Shown here: piece after piece, positions 1-5,813 of the stretch
Layout of the letters: each line of letters begins with the position of its first letter
Numbering within the stretch: position 1 is the stretch's first letter
Source of the DNA: Chitinophagaceae bacterium
GTDB lineage: Bacteria; Bacteroidota; Bacteroidia; Chitinophagales; Chitinophagaceae
Assembly (NCBI GenBank): GCA_014379785.1
Contig: JACMLD010000418.1
Coordinates: forward strand, 1-5,813
Reading direction: 5' to 3'
DNA: 5,813 bases
Program-made: the position numbers and the translations under genes
Notes under the pieces: model-generated
What the model saw: only the letters and a program-made list of their open reading frames with translations
What the model was told of the DNA's origin: nothing
Databases searched by the model: none

Positions 1-1
1 C

Positions 2-220
2 AACAGCGATGTAATAGCAGAATGGAAAAACAATCTTTTCATCAGCAGCCTCAGCGGCACACATGTGATCAGACTTGTAATCAGAAACAATAAAGTAGTC
101 GGAGAGGAAAGACTGCTTGCTGACCAAGGAGAGAGATTCAGAGACATCACCCAGGGAAAAGACGGTGCGCTCTATGCAGTCACCGATGGCGGGAAGTTTT
201 ATAGGATAGGGAAGAAATAA
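2..220 (+). CDS. PQQ-dependent sugar dehydrogenase, C-terminal fragment (5' end outside window)
   Basis: The frame is open from the window edge to a TAA at 218-220 and gives 72 residues. The text LFISSLSGTHVIRLVI, then VVGEERLLADQGERFRDI, then GKDGALYAVTDGGKFYRI matches what I know of the end of the soluble aldose sugar dehydrogenase family (GSDH, YliI-like six-bladed beta-propeller), where a blade ending in 'GERIRDV...GPDGALYVLTD..G.I.R' closes the protein. Members oxidise the C1 hydroxyl of aldoses using PQQ and calcium, usually in the periplasm after Sec export. The catalytic His and the PQQ/Ca ligands lie upstream and cannot be checked. The fragment ends normally for the family, so the gene looks intact at this end. 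It converges with the minus-strand gene ending at 372. Confidence is high for the family and lower for substrate or true PQQ dependence. Confidence 0.85.
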   Translation, partial: NSDVIAEWKNNLFISSLSGTHVIRLVIRNNKVVGEERLLADQGERFRDITQGKDGALYAVTDGGKFYRIGKK

Positions 221-231
221 TCTGAGTGATT

Positions 232-312
232 GTCACCCCGAGCGAAGCCGAGGGGTCCCCAACCGTTACTCAAAGTAATAGCTGGGGATGCCTCGGCTTC
301 GCTCGGCATGAC
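232..312. repeat. Long intergenic palindrome: two inverted REP-like units
   Basis: The left arm (232-261) and right arm (283-312) are reverse complements at 26 of 30 positions. The core CCGAGCGAAGCCGAGG (238-253) pairs perfectly with 291-306. The only mismatches are two symmetric dinucleotides (236-237 and 254-255 against 307-308 and 289-290). The 21-nt spacer has its own short stem, TTACT (266-270) with AGTAA (274-278). Each arm reads GTCA followed by a smaller imperfect palindrome, which resembles a REP unit, and a head-to-head pair resembles a REPIN. I recall related GTCA...CCGAG...-type repeats as common between genes in Bacteroidota. The element lies between two convergent genes, so as RNA it could block transcription or protect 3' ends in both directions. 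There is no T-run, so it is not a textbook intrinsic terminator. Copy number in the genome cannot be seen here. Confidence 0.8.
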
Positions 313-371
313 CGGCATTCATGAGAGTGGCCCTATAAACTACCAACCACCAACTATTTCCTCCCCCCATC

Positions 372-2021
372 TTACTTAGTAGTGATCAACAACGGCTGAA
401 ACAAATTCCTTTTTAATCTCGCTCTGCCGATGAAACGATTTCCACTGATCTTATGAAAATCTGCAGGAAAAATCATTATATCTTCTTCGCGCGTGTCGAA
501 CAACAATTCTTTCGACAGCTTTCCATCCATTGTCAGTCTTGACACCATTACCTGGCCGCCATATCCGTCCACATGTGTTTTTGGTGGCTCGTCTTCTGCA
601 ATATCCAGATTCTTCAGGTTGTCCAGATAAAGAAAATAGTACCCAGAAGCATCGCTTACCAGTTTGAATCCCATGGTGCCTCTGCCACTGCGTCCACGCT
701 GCATTTTTGGAATCTTTCGTACCCATTGAAATTTTCCGGCAGGATCTATTCTTGAACCAATAATATCCTCGTAGTGATAGGTATAATAGGTAGACATGCG
801 GTTGCCATTCATTCCGCTTCCGGACGTATGCTCCACGACTCTATATTCCTCGCAGGCTAGAAAAATACTTCCGTCGGCCTCGACCTGTACATCTCTTACC
901 TTCAGATTCGGTGCCTCATAGTCATCCTTTCTGTCAATTCTTCTTCTCGCCCTGGCTGACTCGAACTTCTGCAGCTCCTCTTTTGGAAACTCATAATACC
1001 CGTTTTTAAACTGTATCAATTTTCCCGCCTGATCAAGTGTTGCGAGAAAAATACCATCTGTGCCGGTTCCTTTTGATTTCTTACTGTAGGTACACGCAAT
1101 GATCATGTCATGAAGTGTATTTTCCGTAATGGTAGTCTCGTGGATATAGAAATCTCCTACCGACAATTTTGCAATGATGGGCGTCTTACTGTCTTTTGTA
1201 AATTTCATCACCTCAAAATGATAAGCCGGCTTGTCCGTACTCTTATCTCTTTCACGTCTTGACTCGCTGTCGTAAACTTTTGCAAGCATGTAGGCATTGC
1301 CTTTTGAGTCAACCGAGAAATTTGAATTGTCCATTATTGCCTCGTTATAGGGCATTCTGAATTCGCCACCCCATAGCTTGTTCATCTTTTCATCAAACAC
1401 ATGAAAACCGATGACGTCAAAATTTTCTTTATCACGCTTTTTTTCTGGAACCAGACGATAAGTAATCAGCAGTTTTTTGTTTTCTGCGTCGTAATCATAC
1501 TGGTACTTTTCTGTCGTTTTGTATCCTGTACCGAAATAGCCATCTGCTCCGGGTGCCATGGGACTGCCAAATACGGCAAAGCCTGCATACCTGCCACCAA
1601 TCTTTGTGGTCTGCAAGATTTTGTGATTGGCTTCCGTTATTTTACCGGTAGTCACATCTATCTTATCATAATAAAGCATTTCCGTGCCGCCATCTTTGTC
1701 CCAGTCACTGTGTATCCAATAGTAATCGCCGGTATTAAAATCAGCGACCATTTCACTTAGAAAATTTCTCGTCGCTTCTTTTAACTCAATGACTTTTTCG
1801 CTGGTCTTGTTGAGGTTACTAGTATTGAATCTGATAATATTCAACTCCTCTTTTTTTAGGGAAAGATTCACAATACCATCCTTCTCATTTCCAAAAAATG
1901 CAAGGTCTGCCGTACGCCTCGGCAGCTCATATTCGGTGCCAAGTTTAAAAGTGAACTTCGTTTTCTGGCCAAAACCTGTTGCCGTCAACGCGAGTGCACA
2001 CAGTAGGAATAAGGGTTTCAT
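372..2021 (-). CDS. Exported protein of unknown function, beta-propeller-like repeats
   Basis: The 549-residue product has a classic signal peptide: M-K start, hydrophobic stretch about residues 4-17 (LFLLCALALTATGF), and likely signal peptidase I cleavage near G18-Q19. The only Cys nearby (C8) is inside the hydrophobic core and lacks a lipobox, so it is probably not a lipoprotein. The mature part is rich in aromatic and beta-strand text, with recurring 'strand-D-x-x-G-strand' units near residues 235-251 (FSVDSKGNAYMLAKVYD), 325-339, 378-393 (VQVEADGSIFLACEEY), 423-438, 452-468 and 493-508, as in propeller blades. There are basic patches at 356-365 (ARARRRIDRK) and 441-447 (QRGRSGR). I see no catalytic motif or TonB, SusD or sorting-tail signature. 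I recognise it only as a type of Bacteroidota hypothetical protein and assign no function. The start is supported by the signal peptide; upstream is A-rich (AAACAAAAACAAATAATTA) with no Shine-Dalgarno, usual for the phylum. It lies 123 bp after treY on the same strand but behind a likely terminator, so it is probably transcribed separately. Confidence 0.85.
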   Translation of the reverse strand: MKPLFLLCALALTATGFGQKTKFTFKLGTEYELPRRTADLAFFGNEKDGIVNLSLKKEELNIIRFNTSNLNKTSEKVIELKEATRNFLSEMVADFNTGDYYWIHSDWDKDGGTEMLYYDKIDVTTGKITEANHKILQTTKIGGRYAGFAVFGSPMAPGADGYFGTGYKTTEKYQYDYDAENKKLLITYRLVPEKKRDKENFDVIGFHVFDEKMNKLWGGEFRMPYNEAIMDNSNFSVDSKGNAYMLAKVYDSESRRERDKSTDKPAYHFEVMKFTKDSKTPIIAKLSVGDFYIHETTITENTLHDMIIACTYSKKSKGTGTDGIFLATLDQAGKLIQFKNGYYEFPKEELQKFESARARRRIDRKDDYEAPNLKVRDVQVEADGSIFLACEEYRVVEHTSGSGMNGNRMSTYYTYHYEDIIGSRIDPAGKFQWVRKIPKMQRGRSGRGTMGFKLVSDASGYYFLYLDNLKNLDIAEDEPPKTHVDGYGGQVMVSRLTMDGKLSKELLFDTREEDIMIFPADFHKISGNRFIGRARLKRNLFQPLLITTK

Positions 2022-2081
2022 TAATTATTTGTTTTTGTTTAAATATGAAGCGATGATGCTCCGGTTGCCCGAAATATACAA

Positions 2082-2117
2082 AGTTTTGGGTACTAAGCTA
2101 AGCCAGTACCCAAAACT
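2082..2117 (-). terminator. Likely intrinsic terminator of the response regulator-treY unit
   Basis: AGTTTTGGGTACT (2082-2094) and AGTACCCAAAACT (2105-2117) form a perfect 13-bp stem with a 10-nt loop. It begins 27 bp after the treY stop on the minus strand. Read in that direction the stem is followed by TTGTATATTT, a moderately T-rich tail, so termination of minus-strand transcription is the best reading. It also lies about 60 bp upstream of the next minus-strand start at 2021, so a protein-binding palindrome for that gene is a less likely alternative. The stem is AT-rich at its base and has only a weak T-run, so efficiency may be partial and some read-through is possible. Confidence 0.65.
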
Positions 2118-2144
2118 GTATTGAGATCAAGAACTTTGTGGAGA

Positions 2145-4805
2145 TTAATTGTTTTCCAGAACAGCAAGAGGAAATTTGCTGAACAGCCGGTGGACATCTA
2201 TTTTATTACCCGAAACGGCCTCGCCGGTAAAGATATTGGACCAGTTTTCCGGAGCGCCGGCGGGCAAGGCCAGACTAAGCTCCTTGCCGGTATTTGCAAC
2301 AATTCCGAGAGGCAAAACTATAAGTACCCAGCGGTTTTTGTAATGCCTCAGAAAAGCAATCACCACCCGCTCCGATCCCTCCCCATATATCGGAATGTAT
2401 TCACCATAGATAAATAAATCCTTATTTCTTTTTCTCAACTGCAGCATCTCTCTCGTCACAAAGATTTTTTGTGCACCCACTTCATACTGGCTGTTTGCCC
2501 ATGACAGCATTGCATCAATACTTTCTGACTTTTTTTCATCCAATTCCCTCAAAAGCCTTTTCCGCAGATCCCAGTCCACCGGTCTCCGGTTATCGGGGTC
2601 AACGTAGCTGATATCCCAGAGTTCACAACCGCGATAAATGTCCGGAATACCCGGAGCGGTGGTCTTTATGATCACCTGCACCATGGTATAAATATTGGCG
2701 TAGCCGATCAGTTTTTTTACAAATGGAATCAGCGATGGCAGAAATTTGTGCGTCGGATCCAGCAAATGGGAAATGAAATCTGTGCAGGCCTGTTCATATT
2801 CAACATTGGGGTTTACATAATCGCTCAATTGCTTCGACTCCCTCAAAACTTTTGTGTAGTAAGTTTTTGTGCGGCTGACAAATTCATCATTTAACTGGAG
2901 GTTTTCCGGAAATCCACCAACGATTGCCTGGTAGAGAAAATATTCGTCGTTTACGATCGGGGCTCTCAACTCTCCCAATTGTTTTCGGTATGGTTCATTG
3001 ATTTTCTGCCAATAGGCTACTAACTCTGTCCACTCCTCTGTCAGTTCACTGATGATATTGATCCTGATCCTGCCGTCTTCACCACGCTTTGTATCATGCG
3101 TAGAAGTACAATTCATCGAGAGCGGATTCTTCAGCTGCCTCTCGATCATTTTTTCATGAAATTGTCTTACGGGAATGCCGAGTACACAAGGCTGATCACC
3201 TACTTCGTTGTGGGAAATCAATGGATTGTAAAGATAAAAAGTGGTGTCTTCCACGCCTTTCGCGGCAAGCGGTCCGGTAAATTGCATCAGCCGCTGGATA
3301 AACAAAAGTCTGTTTGCAGACTTTACGGGATCTTCGTGGGGAGTGAAAATTTCACGGATGACATCCAGTTCGGTTTTTTGTTCAGGCAGTTTTTCGTACG
3401 CTTTTTCAAAAGCGAGACCCACGATCTTTTCATCATGGTCTGTGAGCGGCAGCGTTTCGATATAGGCCCGATAGACCGGGAAGCATGCCATGAAAACTCC
3501 CAGCGCATTTTTGAGATGATTGATCTTCAACTCCTCATCCTCAATCAGGTTGAGCGATAGCAACATTCTCAGCAGGTTGTCCCATTCCCCGTTGAGATAA
3601 CTTTCGAGATTTGAAAGTTTGTTTTTATAAACAATCTCATCATAGTCGCTGAATTCGGGAACATATTTATTGTAGAGTGCCAGCAATTTCTCTGCCCCAC
3701 GGTGGTCGGTGATCACCTGATTGATATAAGAAAGAAATTCATAGCCGCTGGTGCCCTGGATGTCAAAGTCGGCAGGCAGTTCTTCTTTTACATCAAGGAT
3801 TTTTTCAACAATGATATAGCACTCGGGTCCAAACATTGTCCGCAATCTGTCGATGTATTCTCTTGGATTTTTTAGTCCATCGATATGGTCAATCCTGAGT
3901 CCCTGTATAAGATTTTTTTCAAAGAGAGTGTAGATATGCTGGTGGTAATCGTTGAAGACTTTCTCGTCTTCAATCTTTAGACAGATCAAACCATTGACAT
4001 TGAAAAAACGCCGGTAGTTTACCTGCGTATTCGACACCATATGATATGATAGAATATAGTGCTGATTGTTGACGATTTGCAGCAATAGATCTTTGTCGGC
4101 ATTTATCTGATCAATTTTCTCCTGAATCTTCTGCGCGATTCCATCGTCAGTCAATTGTGAAAGGAGTTCGTTTTTCAGACTCTTCCAGTGTGAGTAATCT
4201 GTAGCTGCATTGTTGACCAGCGCACTGATGGAGGCATTGACATGATTAAACTCATCCCCAAAAACTCCGGATAATAACAGAGGATAGTTATCGATGTTAA
4301 CGGGATAAAGGTTGTGGTGATAGGCAATGAAAAAGCCTTCTGAAGTGAAAGCAAGTTTTAACACAGCATTGCTAACGCATTCGGTTGCACCTGCTTCCAG
4401 AAATGGAACCATTAATTTTTGCTGGTAAAAGGGGTGTGCCCAGTCTATATCAAAATGCCCGGCGTATGAGGAATTAACTCCCCGTTCGAGCACATCTTTC
4501 AGCCAGACATTGTCTGTATTGAAAGCCAGATGGTTGGGAACGATATCCTGTATCCAGCTGATTCCTTTCGTTTTTAGCTTTGTTGTCAGCGCTTCCAGTT
4601 CTTCCAGAGTGCCGAGTTCTACATTGATCAGGGATGGGTCAATGCCGTCATACCCATGTGAACTGCCCATGGTTGCCTGCAAAAGCGGGGAAGCGTAAAT
4701 AGAGGTGACCCCGAGATCTTCGAGGTAATCAATGATACCCTCCAGGTGTTTAAAATTAAAGTCGCGGTTAAACTGAATCCGGTACGTGCACGACGGTATC
4801 ATCAT
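2145..4805 (-). CDS. treY: Maltooligosyl trehalose synthase (GH13), EC 5.4.99.15
   Basis: This cytoplasmic enzyme rearranges the reducing-end alpha-1,4 link of maltooligosaccharides into an alpha-1,1 link, giving maltooligosyl trehalose; TreZ then releases trehalose. The 886 residues fall in the family's usual range of roughly 700-950. The N-terminus YRIQFNRDFNF (8-18), YASPLLQA (37-44) and SSHGYDGIDP (48-57) is typical of TreY. GH13 regions are all present: region I DIVPNH (87-92); region II GLRIDHIDGL (302-311) with predicted nucleophile D306; region III IIVEK with acid/base E334; region IV STHDTKRGED (568-577) with third acid D571. Further TreY marks are GTSGYEF (351-357), TGPLAAKGVEDTTFY (510-524), PGIPDIYRGCELW (718-730) and YVDPDNRRPVDW (734-745). 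No signal peptide is seen. Two adjacent ATGs are possible starts; the second would remove only one residue. It lies 15 nt after a response regulator gene, probably in one transcript. No treZ, treX or treS is in the window, whereas treY is often beside treZ. No active-site loss or frame break is seen. Confidence 0.96.
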   Translation of the reverse strand: MMIPSCTYRIQFNRDFNFKHLEGIIDYLEDLGVTSIYASPLLQATMGSSHGYDGIDPSLINVELGTLEELEALTTKLKTKGISWIQDIVPNHLAFNTDNVWLKDVLERGVNSSYAGHFDIDWAHPFYQQKLMVPFLEAGATECVSNAVLKLAFTSEGFFIAYHHNLYPVNIDNYPLLLSGVFGDEFNHVNASISALVNNAATDYSHWKSLKNELLSQLTDDGIAQKIQEKIDQINADKDLLLQIVNNQHYILSYHMVSNTQVNYRRFFNVNGLICLKIEDEKVFNDYHQHIYTLFEKNLIQGLRIDHIDGLKNPREYIDRLRTMFGPECYIIVEKILDVKEELPADFDIQGTSGYEFLSYINQVITDHRGAEKLLALYNKYVPEFSDYDEIVYKNKLSNLESYLNGEWDNLLRMLLSLNLIEDEELKINHLKNALGVFMACFPVYRAYIETLPLTDHDEKIVGLAFEKAYEKLPEQKTELDVIREIFTPHEDPVKSANRLLFIQRLMQFTGPLAAKGVEDTTFYLYNPLISHNEVGDQPCVLGIPVRQFHEKMIERQLKNPLSMNCTSTHDTKRGEDGRIRINIISELTEEWTELVAYWQKINEPYRKQLGELRAPIVNDEYFLYQAIVGGFPENLQLNDEFVSRTKTYYTKVLRESKQLSDYVNPNVEYEQACTDFISHLLDPTHKFLPSLIPFVKKLIGYANIYTMVQVIIKTTAPGIPDIYRGCELWDISYVDPDNRRPVDWDLRKRLLRELDEKKSESIDAMLSWANSQYEVGAQKIFVTREMLQLRKRNKDLFIYGEYIPIYGEGSERVVIAFLRHYKNRWVLIVLPLGIVANTGKELSLALPAGAPENWSNIFTGEAVSGNKIDVHRLFSKFPLAVLENN

Positions 4806-4820
4806 TTCCCAAAGAGTTTT

Positions 4821-5270
4821 TTATTTTGACATGGCACCTCGTGCATAATCCTCCGATTTGGCGGGCATTTTGCTTTTCGACCAGTATTGGAGTATCATCA
4901 GGAAGGTCTTTTTCATTTCTTCGTAGGAGTCTTCTTTTATAAAAAAACCGTGTGCTGAAAGATCATAGGCGTCCTTGACTTGCTGTTCGCTGGCCTGGGT
5001 GGTCCAGAATATGAATGGCACGCTCTTGTATTTTCTTTCATCATGTGTGAGAATGACCTCCCGGAGCTTAAAACCATTCATTTTAGGCAAATGAAGTTCA
5101 CATATAATAAGAAAGGGCGCTTCTGTTATTTCTTCCAGCAGATCAAGCACCTCGTCCGCTTTGGTCAGATACACAAACTTATTTTCCAACTTCAGATCCG
5201 TGGCCACTTCCCTGATCAGGTCCTGCTCGTCCATGTCTTCATCTATTATCCAGATATCTCCATTGTTCAT
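4821..5270 (-). CDS. Single-domain response regulator (CheY/Rcp1-like receiver) with Glu at the phosphorylation site
   Basis: The 149-residue protein is one receiver (REC) domain plus a short polar tail (about 131-149), with no DNA-binding or enzymatic output domain. The fold can be followed: strand 1 IWIIDED (6-12) with acidic-pocket residues D10 and E11; strand 3 FLIICELHLPKMNG (53-66); strand 4 VPFIFWTT (84-91) with the switch Thr at T90; strand 5 HGFFIKED (107-114) with the conserved Lys at K112. The residue aligned with the phospho-accepting Asp is E58, codon GAA read from 5097-5099. In families of this type the segment normally reads 'ILxDxxxPKMNG', so this is an Asp-to-Glu change. Glu is not expected to be phosphorylated normally and can mimic the phosphorylated state, so the protein may act without a kinase, through protein contacts. 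It sits 15 nt upstream of treY, which suggests co-transcription. The start is supported by the receiver beginning immediately after it; no Shine-Dalgarno is visible. The receiver call is firm; the partner and signal are unknown. Confidence 0.9.
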   Translation of the reverse strand: MNNGDIWIIDEDMDEQDLIREVATDLKLENKFVYLTKADEVLDLLEEITEAPFLIICELHLPKMNGFKLREVILTHDERKYKSVPFIFWTTQASEQQVKDAYDLSAHGFFIKEDSYEEMKKTFLMILQYWSKSKMPAKSEDYARGAMSK

Positions 5271-5417
5271 GTGTCACGTTTTTGCAAAAAATGAATGAAA
5301 ATCCTATGCCACAGGGGTTTTCGTTTGAAAATTGGCATTGCTGGCATGACATCTGTATTGTTTATGAGAATATCTTTACAAAGGGTAAAAAAATCAGGCG
5401 ATATAGTTTGAGCTATT
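5271..5417. promoter_or_regulatory. Divergent intergenic region between response regulator and desaturase genes
   Basis: This 147-bp gap must hold the 5' control sequences of two divergent transcripts. On the plus strand, TATCTTTA (5371-5378) is one base from the Bacteroidota -7 consensus TAnnTTTG, about 40 bp before the desaturase ATG, but no TTTG lies at the expected -33 spacing. TATAGTTTG (5402-5410) also resembles the consensus with one extra base, but lies only 7 bp before the ATG and would give an almost leaderless mRNA. The hexamer TGGCAT occurs at 5333-5338 and 5342-5347, and in inverted form at 5306-5311, a possible regulator-binding pattern. No convincing promoter was found for the minus-strand side. 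The regulatory role is inferred from gene layout; exact sites are weak. Confidence 0.4.
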
Positions 5418-5813
5418 ATGGAAATTGAAAAATTAAATCTGGTGCGGTTTGCCCCCAAAGGGCAGAATAGTTTTTATGATGCGGTGATTGCCCGGGTGAA
5501 TGCCTATTTTGAAGCCAACAATATATCACCCTATGCCAACAGTGCAATGTGGGTGAAAACGGCCGCTATGCTGCTACTGTATTTTGTGCCCTATATCATT
5601 ATCGTGACGGGTCAGACTGCCGGCAATCCATGGCTGTTTTTTGGACTATGGGTGCTTATGGGATTTGGAGTCAGCGGCATTGGCACTTCTGTAATGCATG
5701 ATGCCAATCATGGCACCTATTCACCAAAGAAATCGGTCAACAAATACATCAGTTATATTCTGGAGATCATCGGAGGGTATGCGGTGAACTGGCGGATTCA
5801 GCACAATGTGTTA
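5418..5813 (+). CDS. Membrane fatty acid desaturase (acyl-CoA/acyl-lipid type), N-terminal part
   Basis: The frame runs from ATG at 5418 to the window edge, giving 132 residues of what is probably a 350-370 residue protein. Membrane desaturases use a di-iron centre held by three His boxes to insert a double bond into an acyl chain with O2 and an electron donor. The first box is present as HDANH (94-98) in VMHDANHGTY, and the second begins at WRIQHN (125-130), where H129 should start an HxxHH motif cut by the window end. Hydrophobic spans at about 48-64 (TAAMLLLYFVPYIIIVT) and 72-93 fit the first membrane pair. The N-terminal text VRFAPKGQNSFYDAVIARVNAYF resembles the linoleoyl-CoA/delta-6-like desaturases common in Bacteroidota; I infer no regiospecificity from this part. 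There is no N-terminal cytochrome b5 domain, so an external ferredoxin or similar donor is likely. It is transcribed away from the response regulator-treY unit. No Shine-Dalgarno is visible; the start is chosen because the conserved N-terminal segment begins within 10 residues. Confidence 0.9.
   Translation, partial: MEIEKLNLVRFAPKGQNSFYDAVIARVNAYFEANNISPYANSAMWVKTAAMLLLYFVPYIIIVTGQTAGNPWLFFGLWVLMGFGVSGIGTSVMHDANHGTYSPKKSVNKYISYILEIIGGYAVNWRIQHNVL

Noticed and set aside
232..312. CRISPR repeat or insertion-sequence terminal repeats
   Set aside because: There are only two units in inverted orientation with a self-complementary 21-nt spacer, no further direct repeats and no transposase between the arms.
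1401..2124. Plus-strand frames of 111-119 codons over the exported-protein gene
   Set aside because: They are antisense to a long gene with a clear signal peptide, and the translations are low-complexity hydrophobic text typical of antisense frames.
3096..3560. Plus-strand open frame of 154 codons inside treY
   Set aside because: It lies wholly antisense to a conserved part of treY, including GH13 region IV and the TGPLAAKGVEDT segment, and its translation shows no domain. It is a shadow of the real gene.
2145..4805. Alternative GH13 identities for the large minus-strand gene (TreZ, TreS, alpha-amylase)
   Set aside because: The combination of YRIQFNRDF at the N-terminus, SSHGYDGIDP, the KGVEDT segment and YVDPDNRRPVDW is specific to TreY. 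TreZ and TreS lack these and have different region I-IV contexts.
5267..5458. Minus-strand open frame of 63 codons upstream of the response regulator
   Set aside because: It overlaps the start of the desaturase gene in antisense and the first bases of the response regulator, has no recognisable domain, and fills what must be the divergent control region. It is most likely a chance frame.

Overview
The window looks like chromosomal DNA from a member of the Bacteroidota, probably near Chitinophagaceae or another sphingobacteria-like lineage. This rests on moderate GC, A-rich start regions without clear Shine-Dalgarno sequences, a secreted protein of a type I associate with this phylum, a Rcp1/CheY-like stand-alone receiver, and an intergenic palindrome of the GTCA...CCGAGCGAAGCCGAGG type. 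The lineage call is inference; no rRNA or other marker is present.

Layout, left to right: (1) the last 72 codons of a plus-strand PQQ-dependent (soluble aldose) sugar dehydrogenase, ending at 220. (2) A 151-bp gap between convergent genes, holding a long imperfect palindrome (232-312) made of two inverted REP-like units. (3) A minus-strand gene (372-2021) for a 549-residue exported protein of unknown function with beta-propeller-like strand repeats. (4) A 123-bp gap with a perfect 13-bp stem hairpin (2082-2117), the likely terminator of the next unit. (5) A minus-strand two-gene unit: a single-domain response regulator (4821-5270) followed after 15 nt by treY, maltooligosyl trehalose synthase (2145-4805). 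(6) A 147-bp divergent intergenic region. (7) The first 132 codons of a plus-strand membrane fatty acid desaturase (5418 to window end), cut inside its second histidine box.

TreY converts the reducing-end alpha-1,4 bond of maltooligosaccharides to a trehalose-type alpha-1,1 bond; TreZ, not seen here, would release trehalose. Divergent from this unit is a desaturase that would adjust membrane lipid fluidity, so a stress-adaptation theme (osmotic, cold or desiccation) is plausible but not proven. The most unusual points are that the receiver co-transcribed with treY has Glu where the phospho-accepting Asp is expected, and that the two arms of the REP-like palindrome differ by paired changes that preserve a hairpin inside each arm. 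I see no mobile-element gene, CRISPR array, tRNA or rRNA, and no clear evidence of a wholly new system.
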